In this document: positions 30,454 through 38,067 of the stretch, piece after piece
How positions within the stretch are numbered: the stretch's first letter is position 1
Layout of the letters: each line of letters starts with the position of its first letter
Assembly (NCBI GenBank): GCA_016193585.1
Contig: JACPRW010000004.1
Location: 1 to 64,000 of the forward strand
Origin: Candidatus Aenigmatarchaeota archaeon
GTDB taxonomy: Archaea; Aenigmatarchaeota; Aenigmatarchaeia; GW2011-AR5
Length of the DNA: 64,000 nucleotides
Direction of reading: 5' to 3'
Notes under the pieces: model-generated
The model's input: the letters and a program-made list of their open reading frames with translations, nothing else
What the model was told of the DNA's origin: nothing
Databases searched by the model: none
Position numbers and translations under genes: made by a program

Positions 30454-30998
30454 GCGTCGGTATCAAGCGTCGCCGTCCCAATCCCGACGTTCCCCGAGCT
30501 CCCATTGACGAACAATAGCTGCGTCCCGGTCGTGTTCTCGATGCGCAATGCGCCGAGCGCATTCGAGCTGTTGATGTGCACGGTGCCGAGCGGACTGGTC
30601 ATGTTGAGGCCGATGCCCACCTTCTGGTTCTCGCCGATGGCAAGGTACGCCGACTCGTTCGTCTCGAGCGAGACGCCGGCAGAGCCGTTTATTTGGAGCT
30701 TGCGGCGCGGCGCGACGGTGCCGATGCCGAAGCTGTCGGCGAAGTAGCCGTTGACGCCGTAGACGCTCGCCCAGCGGAGGCTCGCGGCGCCGAGGTTGTA
30801 CGTGTTGTCCGACTTGGGGTTGATGCCGATGCTCTCGGTGAGGTTGAGGTCGGTCATGAGCGCGCCCGCGGTGGTCACCCTGACCGGCGTCCAGTGCGTC
30901 TGGTTCCAGCCGTAGAGCAGCGAAACGTTAATCTCGGCGTGTACGGGCAGCGCGAGGAGCGCCAGCGCAAGCACGATGAAGATTCTCGTAGCATGCAT
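30450..30998 (-). CDS. Adhesin, N-terminal part with signal peptide, 182 aa
   Basis: MHATRIFIVLALALLALPVHA is a clear signal peptide. INVSLLYGWNQTHW, NTYNLGAASLRWASVYGVNG and GNVGIGT-type repeats follow. Part of the sequence (NGSAGVSLETNESAYLAIGE, GTVHINSSNALGALRIENTT) is nearly identical to stretches of the adhesins at 14682 and 23006. It ends early at TATLDTDA; the continuing frame is 29215-30453. The break point matches the 23006/21277 split. Confidence 0.75.
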   Translation of the reverse strand: MHATRIFIVLALALLALPVHAEINVSLLYGWNQTHWTPVRVTTAGALMTDLNLTESIGINPKSDNTYNLGAASLRWASVYGVNGYFADSFGIGTVAPRRKLQINGSAGVSLETNESAYLAIGENQKVGIGLNMTSPLGTVHINSSNALGALRIENTTGTQLLFVNGSSGNVGIGTATLDTDA

Positions 30999-31060
30999 CG
31001 TTAGTTCACCTCTCCGGCCGGCAAACCTTTACGTGTTATGGGGGCAAAGGGAATAGTGTG

Positions 31061-31210
31061 ATGCATATGAAAACAAAATCTGTAGCTGACACGAAGGAAT
31101 GGAAGAGGCTTGACGCTGCTATTCGAAAGGCTGCTAAGGACCCGGAATTCAGGAAAGCTCTGGATCGTTTTATTAGAATATCCTCTAACCATGAGCAATC
31201 ATCTCCTTGA
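31061..31210 (+). CDS. Small antitoxin candidate, 49 aa
   Basis: MHMKTKSVADTKEWKRLDAA, IRKAAKDPEFRKALDRFIRI, SSNHEQSSP. KDPEF..AL.RFI is shared with the 32-aa gene at 18048. Its 3' end overlaps that of the PIN toxin on the other strand by 26 bases. A TATA-like CCTTTACGTGT lies about 30-35 bp upstream. It lies just upstream of an adhesin start on the other strand. Confidence 0.7.
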   Translation: MHMKTKSVADTKEWKRLDAAIRKAAKDPEFRKALDRFIRISSNHEQSSP

Positions 31211-31484
31211 ACCCCTTGTAGGTGATAAATGCGGGGATATGCAACCCGAACTCCTGGCAAATAGCTTTGCAGGCAGGGAGCGCGTGTTCTGAGAGCATGC
31301 TTTTCCCGTCATTCGTCCTCGCTTCTTTCGCAACATCCCTTAATTCGTTTCGTATTGTTTTGGTCCCGTAAATTACATAGTGTCCGGGCACCAGCTTTGC
31401 CGATGTATCTCTTGCTAATGCACCGGTGATCAATTCGCCGTACACTGACGTGTCAAGCAATACCCGTTTCATTTTCTCGCCCAC
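31185..31484 (-). CDS. PIN-family toxin, 99 aa, convergent with its antitoxin
   Basis: MKRVLLDTSVYGELITGALA has the first catalytic Asp. GTKTIRNELRDVAKEARTND and LHIPAFITYKGFKEM are shared with the truncated toxin at 18136. It is shorter than a typical PIN domain (about 130 aa) and lacks an obvious xxDxxIxA helix with the second Asp, so part of the core may be deleted. It overlaps the next upstream membrane gene by 16 bases. Confidence 0.65.
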   Translation of the reverse strand: MGEKMKRVLLDTSVYGELITGALARDTSAKLVPGHYVIYGTKTIRNELRDVAKEARTNDGKSMLSEHALPACKAICQEFGLHIPAFITYKGFKEMIAHG

Positions 31485-31756
31485 CCGTACCGCTTCCTGA
31501 ATTGTATCTTGTACAAGCCTTCGAGAAAGTCCGTGCCGGCATAGCCGGCGAGTATGGCGAACCGCATGTCGTTCTCGACGAACAGTCCGGCGATGATGCC
31601 CAGGAGGCTTGAAGCGAGGAGCGTCGCGAACAGGTAGCGCGGCTGCACCGCAAAGCGCTTCTTGCCGAAGTAGCTGTAGTACTTGAGCACGCCGACGCTC
31701 GCTCTGATGAAGCCGCCCGCGAAGCCGCCGAATACGGAAAGGAGGAGCTCGTTCAT
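31469..31756 (-). CDS. Small membrane protein, 95 aa
   Basis: Hydrophobic segments LLLSVFGGFAGGFIRASVGV and FATLLASSLLGIIAGLFV, then ILAGYAGTDFLEGLYK. Small membrane proteins of this form are found next to CopG-like genes in archaea; function unknown. It overlaps the RHH gene upstream by four bases, so translation is coupled. Confidence 0.65.
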   Translation of the reverse strand: MNELLLSVFGGFAGGFIRASVGVLKYYSYFGKKRFAVQPRYLFATLLASSLLGIIAGLFVENDMRFAILAGYAGTDFLEGLYKIQFRKRYGWARK

Positions 31757-31881
31757 CTGACCTTCCTCCGTATCATCTCCTCAACGCATTCGGAAACCGT
31801 CTTGCTTTCGCCGATGGCCTGTATCTTGAGCCGCTTCCACAACTCCTCGTCGACGACAATGGTGACCGGTTTCCTTCCCAT
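31753..31881 (-). CDS. Ribbon-helix-helix protein, 42 aa
   Basis: The start MGRKPVTIVVDEELWKRLKI is preferred over one 18 codons upstream because the core RHH begins there. ESKTVSECVEEMIRRKVR is the second helix. A very short CopG-like regulator, cotranscribed with the membrane protein and possibly the PIN toxin. Confidence 0.75.
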   Translation of the reverse strand: MGRKPVTIVVDEELWKRLKIQAIGESKTVSECVEEMIRRKVR

Positions 31882-31981
31882 GCAGGGACCTCCTGTTCGG
31901 CATCGCAAGTATACATTTTTACATAAATACAGCAATATTTAAAGAAAGAAAGAAATATTATACGATTGTATAAGCGCCGTA

Positions 31982-32075
31982 TAGATAATTGCGCAGCTTA
32001 TGTCGTATTAACGCGCAATTTTCTATAGGTGAATTGCAAATAATATCAGGACATAACCAGTGCAATTCACCATAT
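31982..32075. repeat. Double-hairpin element, about 94 bp
   Basis: Hairpin 1 has arms TATAGATAATTGCGC and GCGCAATTTTCTATA, hairpin 2 GGTGAATTGCA and TGCAATTCACC. The loops hold TTATGTC and GACATAA, a perfect 7-base complement. TA precedes the element. The rest of the 335 bp between the genes at 31881 and 32218 holds only promoter-like AT-rich sequence. Confidence 0.75.
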
Positions 32076-32183
32076 AAGGCACGGTGTTCGCGGTTTCCTG
32101 TATCGTCTGTGGTCGCTGCACCGAAACGGATGATGCAGCCGCATCATGCGGCGGTGAAATGCAATATAGACGTTAGTGTAAAG

Positions 32184-32195
32184 AAATATTTAAAT
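32184..32195 (+). promoter_or_regulatory. TATA box of the RHH gene at 32218
   Basis: ATATTTAAATAT lies about 23-34 bp upstream of the chosen ATG, which implies a leaderless or nearly leaderless message. Confidence 0.55.
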
Positions 32196-32217
32196 ATTGA
32201 AAGAAATATGTATTGGC

Positions 32218-32388
32218 ATGGGGACGCGCGAGTGCATTCCGGTATCGCTGCCGAGCGGCATCGCGCGGGACATCGAGCTGCTCGTACAGGGCGGCAAATT
32301 CTCGTCAAAGTCAGAGGCGCTCCGCTTCGGCGCGAAGCTCGTCGTCATGCTGGAGAAGGGCAGCATCGGCGCGGTGCGGAAGGAATAA
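32218..32388 (+). CDS. Ribbon-helix-helix antitoxin-like protein, 56 aa
   Basis: MGTRECIPVSLPSGIARDIE, LLVQGGKFSSKSEALRFGAK has the RHH pattern (a strand, then helix, then KSEALRFGAK). The start is set by the TATA box distance; an ATG seven codons upstream is less likely. There is no adjacent toxin on the same strand; the neighbour on the other strand is a truncated ATPase gene, four bases away. Confidence 0.7.
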   Translation: MGTRECIPVSLPSGIARDIELLVQGGKFSSKSEALRFGAKLVVMLEKGSIGAVRKE

Positions 32389-32391
32389 AGC

Positions 32392-33501
32392 TCAGCGGCG
32401 CTTCAGTCCGTGTTCGTGAATGGCACCTGCCCGTTCCATGAGGAATGTGAATGCCGGTGTCACTGAAATGCTTTTTTCCCCGAATGTGTGGACTTCCTCG
32501 GTGCGGGAAGAAACGATATAGCCTTTGGCAATGCCGAACTTTTTCATAAATACGAGCATGCCCTTGAAGTCTAGTGCACCGTATTTGATTTCAATGGGCA
32601 CCGGCTTCCCGTTTGTCAGGACGATATCCACCTCATTTTTATAAGCGTCCCTCCAGAAAAAGTCGGGCTTGAGCTGGGCAACGACGAGCCACTCAAAAAC
32701 CTTCGACCGTGAAAAATCGTCGTCTTTGAATAACAGGCTGGTGGAAATGAGCGCGGGATAGTATTTTTTCAGTTTCCGCTCGGTCTTCCTCGCATTTCTT
32801 GAAAAGTTGTATAATTTCTTAAGGAGGAATGCATGTTCAAGATATGTCAAATAAGCTGAAAGTGTTTGCCGTGAAACCTTCAGTTCTTTCGCCAATTGAG
32901 AAATTTCTATAACCTGACCCGGTTCTTCCATGAATATCCTGAGTATGGACTCGATAACCGAGCTGTCTTTAACTGCAAATAATTGTGGTATGTCTTTGTA
33001 AACTATTTTTTCTATGATGCTTTCGTGAATATATTTCCTTATTATTTCCTTGTCTTTGATGTTCACGAGCTCGGGAAAGCCGAGCGTCAGCGTGAATTCG
33101 CTAAAAAGCGCCAGCAATTCCTTTTCGTAGAGCTTATGCGGCGTAACCGCAACGCCTTTGAACGAAAGGAATTCCCTGAATGAAAGTGTATCGACCTTGA
33201 ATTCAAAAAGCCTGCCTGCAAGCGTTTCCCGCGATTTCTTTCCGATAAACAAGGATCCCGAGCCGGAAATAACGAGCTTGATCGTTTTTCCGGATGTGTC
33301 GTAAAGTCCTTTGAGCTGGTCTTCCCAACCGCTTGCTTTTTGTATTTCGTCAAAGAGCACCACGTACGTTCCTTTTCTGATATCCTTCTCCATGAGCGCT
33401 TCGTATGCCTGCAGCACCTCCCGTAATGATGTGTTTCTGAATTCATCAAACGAAAAATAAACAATCATGAGAAGCATGCGAATAGCTTTCTGTACGTGCA
33501 A
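32392..33501 (-). pseudogene. AAA_14/DUF4143-type ATPase lacking its P-loop
   Basis: TYVVLFDEIQKASGWEDQLK is the Walker B region; LVISGSGSLFIGKKSRETLA the sensor region; the rest is a winged-helix and DUF4143-type nuclease-like end (VFEWLVVAQLKPDFFWRDAY, KNEVDIVLTNGKPVPIEIKY). Such archaeal ATPases start with a GPRRVGKT P-loop about 70 residues before Walker B. Here only about 20 residues precede IVYFSFDEF, so the N-terminus is missing. Probably a truncated gene. Confidence 0.7.
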
Positions 33502-33518
33502 AACTCATAGGAAAAAAC

Positions 33519-34094
33519 TTATGTAAGTGTGGTGTCTGCCAATTCTCGTATCTCTTTATCGATAACTTCAATAAATTCATCTTCTAACTGGCTTATCACA
33601 AGTTTTATCTTGCTCACAAATTCTCTAGCATTGTTCACAATAACGTCCTTTTCTTTGTAGCTTATGGGAACGCCGTACTGAACGGTTTCTCTTGCCCTCT
33701 TGGCTTTCCATAGATAGTCGATATATTTTTCTTTAATTGTCACATCTTCTATCTTGTCTTTCTTTTCTTTCAGTTGATTGAATTTTCCCATCATTTCTTT
33801 GCTTATCTGCTCTCTGAAGAAGTATTCCAGAATTGCAGCAGTAGTGGCGTGGTCTTTGCTTTCCAGCCCTATCTTTGCTAACAACGCCAAAGCGGAATGA
33901 TACATTGCGTAATAAGCTGTGATGACTGTCCAGTCTTCATGACCTAGCTTGCTCAAATCTGTCATGACTATAAGATTGTGATCAGCCTTGCCTAGATGCC
34001 CTTTGCTCAGATTATTGTTCGGCTTTGACGTTCGTAGCCCTCTTTCATCTTTGCTTCTTTTGATGGCATTCACAATCATTTCTCTTGCTCTCAT
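33519..34094 (-). CDS. HEPN-domain protein of a HEPN/MNT pair, 191 aa
   Basis: The start MRAREMIVNAIKRSKDERG is chosen because its ATG overlaps the TGA of the MNT gene. KADHNLIVMTDLSKLGHEDW, TVITAYYAMYHSALALLAKI is the HEPN core shared with 19933-20436. A basic N-terminus and a long helical C-terminus follow. AT-rich like its partner. Confidence 0.75.
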   Translation of the reverse strand: MRAREMIVNAIKRSKDERGLRTSKPNNNLSKGHLGKADHNLIVMTDLSKLGHEDWTVITAYYAMYHSALALLAKIGLESKDHATTAAILEYFFREQISKEMMGKFNQLKEKKDKIEDVTIKEKYIDYLWKAKRARETVQYGVPISYKEKDVIVNNAREFVSKIKLVISQLEDEFIEVIDKEIRELADTTLT

Positions 34095-34678
34095 TTTCCG
34101 AACACCATCTTCACAAAATTCTCTGCTCCGTTCAGAACGCAATGGCTTGCTACAATCTCCTTAATGAGAGCTCTGTCTTTTTGCTTATTAAATTCGTCAG
34201 AAGTCATCATAACCGCGTTTATTTCCTTTCCGTATTTTGCGTATATTTCCTTTGTTACTTTATCAATACCTGATCCCCTCTCAGCCACAATAAGAACGTC
34301 TATATCGCTCTCTTTCGTTGCATTGCCTTTAGCGTAAGAACCGAACAGAACTATTGTGACCACATTTTCAGGGTTTATGGATTTCGTGAAATCCTCCAGA
34401 ATAAGTTTTAGTTCCCTGTTTTTGTTATAAAACTCGTCTCTGCTTTCTATTTCGCTTAACTGTAGTAGTGTCTTTGTTTTTTCGTTGTTTAGATTCAGCG
34501 AACAAATATGAGATTTTCCTGCCTTGGTTTTAACGACTATTTCTTCTTCTGCCAGTTTGCCTAGTATTCTATGGACAAAGGAGTAGTATTCACCTATAGA
34601 TTTGGCTATTTCATTTATTGTGAGAGATTTTCCCATATTTTTAGACAGGAAGTTTACTATCCTCAGTTTCAATTCCAT
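34091..34678 (-). CDS. Winged-helix/MNT nucleotidyltransferase fusion, 195 aa
   Basis: An N-terminal winged helix (LTINEIAKSIGEYYSFVHRI, LGKLAEEEIVVKTKAG) and an MNT domain (VTIVLFGSYAKGNATKESDI, DVLIV) with GS-x10-DxD. Same fusion and order as 20433-21023 although sequence differs, so the module type is repeated rather than recently copied. A 17-bp palindrome upstream is a likely operator. Confidence 0.85.
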   Translation of the reverse strand: MELKLRIVNFLSKNMGKSLTINEIAKSIGEYYSFVHRILGKLAEEEIVVKTKAGKSHICSLNLNNEKTKTLLQLSEIESRDEFYNKNRELKLILEDFTKSINPENVVTIVLFGSYAKGNATKESDIDVLIVAERGSGIDKVTKEIYAKYGKEINAVMMTSDEFNKQKDRALIKEIVASHCVLNGAENFVKMVFGK

Positions 34679-34701
34679 GTTATCACTCTATATGATAATA
34701 C

Positions 34702-34718
34702 TATCACTATTAGTGATA
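34702..34718 (-). promoter_or_regulatory. Palindromic operator of the wHTH-MNT/HEPN operon
   Basis: TATCACTATTAGTGATA is a perfect palindrome 24 bp upstream of the ATG; a half-site TATCACT lies at 34681. The adjacent ATATATAAAG on the plus strand may be a TATA box for a divergent transcript or part of the same promoter. From 34720 to 34950 nothing else was recognised. Confidence 0.6.
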
Positions 34719-34950
34719 TATAAAGCTTTCTTGAAAATCCCAGCAGTAGTCTCACAGTTTTGAACATTGTCCTCTATCATCAACCATAAAAATATCAAAG
34801 AATATCCAAATATGCACCAAAGTGAATAATACTGGTCACGCTGATGGAATCTATACTATGGCACAAGGAAGGTGTATGCAGAAATGCGGACTAAAGGCAG
34901 TGTTGGCATTGTCTATCGGATATTTGTGCAACAGAGCAATCTGAATCCAT

Positions 34951-35091
34951 TTACAGCTGCTCAAGAATTTTGAGCATCTTTTTGTCTTCCCGTATCATCC
35001 TGTTGATTTCTTTCATTACTTCATGTTTGGGGACCTTTACCTCGGTTATTTTCCCGTTGCGGCCTATTCTATATCGGATGAAATAGTCCAT
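34951..35091 (-). CDS. Small protein downstream of doc, 46 aa
   Basis: MDYFIRYRIGRNGKITEVKV, PKHEVMKEINRMIREDKKML, KILEQL. It starts right at the end of the doc-like gene, so the two form an operon. A strand-strand-helix-helix build is possible. Not recognised; an antitoxin role is suggested only by position. Confidence 0.55.
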   Translation of the reverse strand: MDYFIRYRIGRNGKITEVKVPKHEVMKEINRMIREDKKMLKILEQL

Positions 35092-35558
35092 TCATATCCT
35101 CTCCAATCTTTGGTAGATAAGGTTTACTAAATCATGGAACGTAATATCGCTATTGGCTATTTTCAGGGAAATATATATAAATCCGTTGGGAGGGATGTCA
35201 AGCTGGAAAGAGTTGACTTTACAAAACAACTTGGTAGCCTCTGTCGCAGTCCTTTTGTTTCCGTCTACAAAAACGTGATTCTGAATAATGTAGTACCACA
35301 ACGTCGCTGCATTTCTTGCCACATCCATTTTGAAATCATCGCCAAGCTTCGATGACCTGATTTTCGATAGGATATAGTGAAACAAGAAAATAATACCGAC
35401 ATATTACTTCTTGTTTCACATATAGCAAACAAGGAAGTCATATCGTGTTTATTTCCTTGTATTGCTATAAACTCCATCTGTCCCTTCTTGGTGCCGCCAT
35501 TGAATTTTTTGTTTATCTCGGCTACCTCTTCAATAGAAAGCACTGTTAGTCCGTCCAT
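35092..35558 (-). pseudogene. doc: Doc/Fic-type toxin gene interrupted by a 93-bp double-hairpin element
   Basis: The 5' part encodes MDGLTVLSIEEVAEINKKFN, GGTKKGQMEF. After the element the sequence continues ILSKIRSSKLGDDFKMDVAR, NHVFVDGNKRTATEATKLF. HVFVDGNKRT is the Fic/Doc catalytic motif H-x-F-x-D/E-G-N-K-R. Removing 35375-35467 plus one TA gives a seamless protein of about 123 aa. As read, the insertion (95 bp in all) shifts the frame and abolishes the toxin. Confidence 0.85.
35375..35467. repeat. Double-hairpin element, 93-bp family, copy 1
   Basis: From TAG to CTA, flanked by TA at 35373-35374 and 35468-35469. Hairpin 1 arms GTGAAACAAGAA/TTCTTGTTTCAC, hairpin 2 arms AGCAAACAAGGAA and TTCCTTGTATTGCT. 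Loops include ATATTAC and GTCATAT (six of seven complementary). Base for base identical to 38196-38288. Confidence 0.9.
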
Positions 35559-35562
35559 AAAA

Positions 35563-36387
35563 TCATCCCAGCAGGATGAACACCGAGTAGCCGAGGATGC
35601 TGAGCGCGAGCGAGTGCTTGATGCCGGCGGATATCGTTCCCTCTGACATCTTGCCGATGGCCATGCCGGCGAAGAACCCCTGGATGACGATGAGCGACCT
35701 GAACAGCTCCGGGAATACCACGTCGAGCCGCGTGTCGCTTCCCGTGCCCTCGAAATTGAACGTGGGCACGAGGAACGACGAGATGCCGACCATGACGCCG
35801 AGGAAGATGATGTAAATCATGTAGCCGTTGATCATCTGCGAATAGACGCTTGCGCTGCGCTCCTTCTTTATTTTCTCCAGCTCGCGCAGCGAGTCGGCGA
35901 CGGCCTCGAGAACGGTGTTCATGGTGCCGCCCGACCGGTGCGCCTCGATGATGGTCTGCACGGTCCGCCTGAGGCTGCTGCTGCCGACCTTGTCGGCGAA
36001 GTCCTTGATTGCCGCCTCGAACGTGATGCCCCAGGAGATCTTCGCGCTTATATCATTCGCGTAGGGCGTGAGGACGCCGTAGTCGTTGGTCGTCGTCGAC
36101 CGCACCGCCTGCGGCAGCGTCATGCCCGAATTGATGTTCTCGGTGATGTCGCGGAGGAACCGCGGGAACATCGCCTCTATTTTCTTGACCTTCGAGTACT
36201 CGGCATACCTGTACAGGAGCGGGACGCCGATCATAATGACCGCAGCCACCAGGTTCAGCGTCGAGAAGAGCTGCGTGTCGCTTGCGTAGGTGGTGAAGTT
36301 GACGTAGATGATGACGAGCCCGACGAGCGTTGACGTGACGCTCATCGTGGTGAAGTTGACCGGGACGACGGGCTTGTGTTTTTTCAT
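35563..36387 (-). CDS. TadC/FlaJ-like membrane protein of the pilus machine, 274 aa
   Basis: Hydrophobic segments at residues about 12-30, 42-60, 200-225 and near the C-terminus flank a cytoplasmic helical region (IEAMFPRFLRDITENINSGM, TLPQAVRS). This is the type II/IV secretion F domain. FlaJ/TadC proteins form the membrane platform for the GspE/FlaI ATPase. It follows a second copy with one base between the genes, and both lie downstream of the KaiC-like and ATPase genes. Confidence 0.85.
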   Translation of the reverse strand: MKKHKPVVPVNFTTMSVTSTLVGLVIIYVNFTTYASDTQLFSTLNLVAAVIMIGVPLLYRYAEYSKVKKIEAMFPRFLRDITENINSGMTLPQAVRSTTTNDYGVLTPYANDISAKISWGITFEAAIKDFADKVGSSSLRRTVQTIIEAHRSGGTMNTVLEAVADSLRELEKIKKERSASVYSQMINGYMIYIIFLGVMVGISSFLVPTFNFEGTGSDTRLDVVFPELFRSLIVIQGFFAGMAIGKMSEGTISAGIKHSLALSILGYSVFILLG

Positions 36388-36388
36388 A

Positions 36389-37258
36389 TCAGAGCCTCGG
36401 CTGCGTGAAATGGATGAAGATGATAAAGGCGACGTTGAGGAGCGGTATGAGGAAATAGATGCCGGCGCGCATGGCGTCGGGGATGCTCAGCCCGAGCACC
36501 GAGCCGCCGATGAGCGCCATGACCGCAAGGATGGATATGAAGAATAGCGGGGCGGCGATGAGGACGGCGGTGTAGAAGTCTGCATACGTGGAGAGCGTCT
36601 GGAGGTATTTCTCGCGCTTCAGCCGGTATTCGAACAGCGCGTCCTTTGCCGCGCCCTCGAAATACCTCTTCAGGTCGCCGCCGGTCTCGATGCTCGACAC
36701 GATGCCGTAGAGGAACTGGCGGAACGATTCGTTGGGCGTGCGGTTGGCGACATTCTTGATGGCTGTGTTGAGGTCCATGCCGAATACCTCGACGTTCCGG
36801 ACGATGCGCTTCGACTCGTTGGCGATTTCGCCGTATTCGGGCACGTAGCTCATGAGCCTGAAGAGGACGGACGGCGGGACGCCAGCCGAGGCTATTGCCG
36901 CCATGTGGTTGATGGCGAACGGCATGTTGCCTTCGATGTCGCTCTTTTTCGTGGTGAGCAGCTGATACGGGTAGGAGTGGTAGACGGTGAGGACGCCGAA
37001 GCCGACGGTGGTGCCGGCGATGAGGCCGCCGATCATGGCGACCCAGAGGGGCACCCCCACGAGTATCGTGGAAACCGCGGTTATCGAGACAAAGACGGCA
37101 ATGAACGCGAGGAACGAAACGAACAGCATCCTGCCGACGTACAGCTCGAAGAGTATGTTGAGGTTTGACTTGAGTATCTCTTCCTTGAGGGGGCTGACGT
37201 AGCTCGACAGGTATTTCATTCCTATTTTGCCGAAAAACCGCAGGCTTGACTTGTACAT
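36389..37258 (-). CDS. TadC/FlaJ-like membrane protein, second copy, 289 aa
   Basis: The start MYKSSLRFFGKIGMKYLSSY is preferred over one 36 codons upstream because the longer frame overlaps the KaiC-like gene. DIEGNMPFAINHMAAIASAG, VPPSVLFRLMSYVPEYGEIA and GGDLKRYFEGAAKDALFEY are typical cytoplasmic parts of FlaJ-like proteins, each flanked by membrane helices. Paired FlaJ-like genes are common in archaeal type IV pilus operons. Confidence 0.85.
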   Translation of the reverse strand: MYKSSLRFFGKIGMKYLSSYVSPLKEEILKSNLNILFELYVGRMLFVSFLAFIAVFVSITAVSTILVGVPLWVAMIGGLIAGTTVGFGVLTVYHSYPYQLLTTKKSDIEGNMPFAINHMAAIASAGVPPSVLFRLMSYVPEYGEIANESKRIVRNVEVFGMDLNTAIKNVANRTPNESFRQFLYGIVSSIETGGDLKRYFEGAAKDALFEYRLKREKYLQTLSTYADFYTAVLIAAPLFFISILAVMALIGGSVLGLSIPDAMRAGIYFLIPLLNVAFIIFIHFTQPRL

Positions 37259-37325
37259 GCTGCATATAAATTGCCGCGTGTGTTGAAATTGTTTTCGGGG
37301 CGGCAGAAACAGGAGCGCTGCCAGG

Positions 37326-38009
37326 TTATTTGCTGACTGAGATGGTATCGTTCGGGTACACGACAAAACCGCGCTCGGTAATCTTGTAGGGATGCAGCTT
37401 CCGCGAGTGGTTGGTGGCGCGTATCTTCCAGATGCTCATGCCGCGGCGGTACTCGCCGGCAACGAGCAGGTTGTGCAGGAGCACGACGCCGTCGGAAACG
37501 AATTCCTCCACGCCGAACCGCGACAGTGCATTGCTGTCAGCGAGTATCTCGGAGATGAGCAGGGACGTGCAGTTGTTCTTGCGGAGCATGTTGCTCACCT
37601 GCAGGACAGTCCGCCGCAGCTCGCTCGAATCCTTGACGTACACGCCTAAGGCAGAAATAGAGTCGATGACGACACGCTTGGCGTTGATTTCGCGGATGTT
37701 GCTCTCGACAACCTCGAAGATGTCCTCGATTTTGAACGGGTCGTACTTGAGCAGCCTGAAGGTGTTGGCTTTTTCGAGCCTGTCGGTATCCCATCCGAAC
37801 GTGCGCGCCGTTGCCCTGAGCTGGGGAACCGACTCCTCGAAGCTCACGTAGATGCCCGGCTCTTTCGATGAGCAGAGGAACTGCAGGCCGAAAATGGTCT
37901 TCCCTGAGCCGCAGGTGCCGGAGAGAAGGATGAGGTCGTTCGCCGGAATGCCTCCCTGGATAAGCCGGTCGAAGCCCTCGATGCCTGACGGGACGCGGGA
38001 GATGGCCAT
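37326..38009 (-). CDS. KaiC-like RecA-fold ATPase, 227 aa
   Basis: The start MAISRVPSGIEGFDRLIQGG is typical of KaiC/RadA paralogues. LLSGTCGSGKTIFGLQFLC is the P-loop, RVVIDSISALGVYV the Walker B region. In archaella the related FlaH acts with FlaI and FlaJ; a similar regulatory role in this pilus system is inferred. It lies between the membrane platform genes and a small membrane protein gene. Confidence 0.85.
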   Translation of the reverse strand: MAISRVPSGIEGFDRLIQGGIPANDLILLSGTCGSGKTIFGLQFLCSSKEPGIYVSFEESVPQLRATARTFGWDTDRLEKANTFRLLKYDPFKIEDIFEVVESNIREINAKRVVIDSISALGVYVKDSSELRRTVLQVSNMLRKNNCTSLLISEILADSNALSRFGVEEFVSDGVVLLHNLLVAGEYRRGMSIWKIRATNHSRKLHPYKITERGFVVYPNDTISVSK

Positions 38010-38067
38010 ATGGTATTCATGTGCGCAGGCAAGATAAAAAGATTGTTGGAAGCCGCATCGCGGCAAT

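Noticed and set aside
9377-30998. Prophage tail-fibre genes (S74 domains and GNVGIGT repeats occur in phage fibres)
   Set aside because: The proteins carry signal peptides and N-glycosylation sequons, and no capsid, terminase or tail genes are nearby.
6616-30998. Diversity-generating retroelement acting on adhesins
   Set aside because: No reverse transcriptase and no template/variable repeat pair with adenine-specific changes was seen.
6616-31210. Integron-like cassette array (many TA modules, palindromic 3' blocks)
   Set aside because: No integrase was found, the blocks lack the inverse-core/core pattern of attC sites, and the TA modules lie in both orientations. The resemblance is only general.
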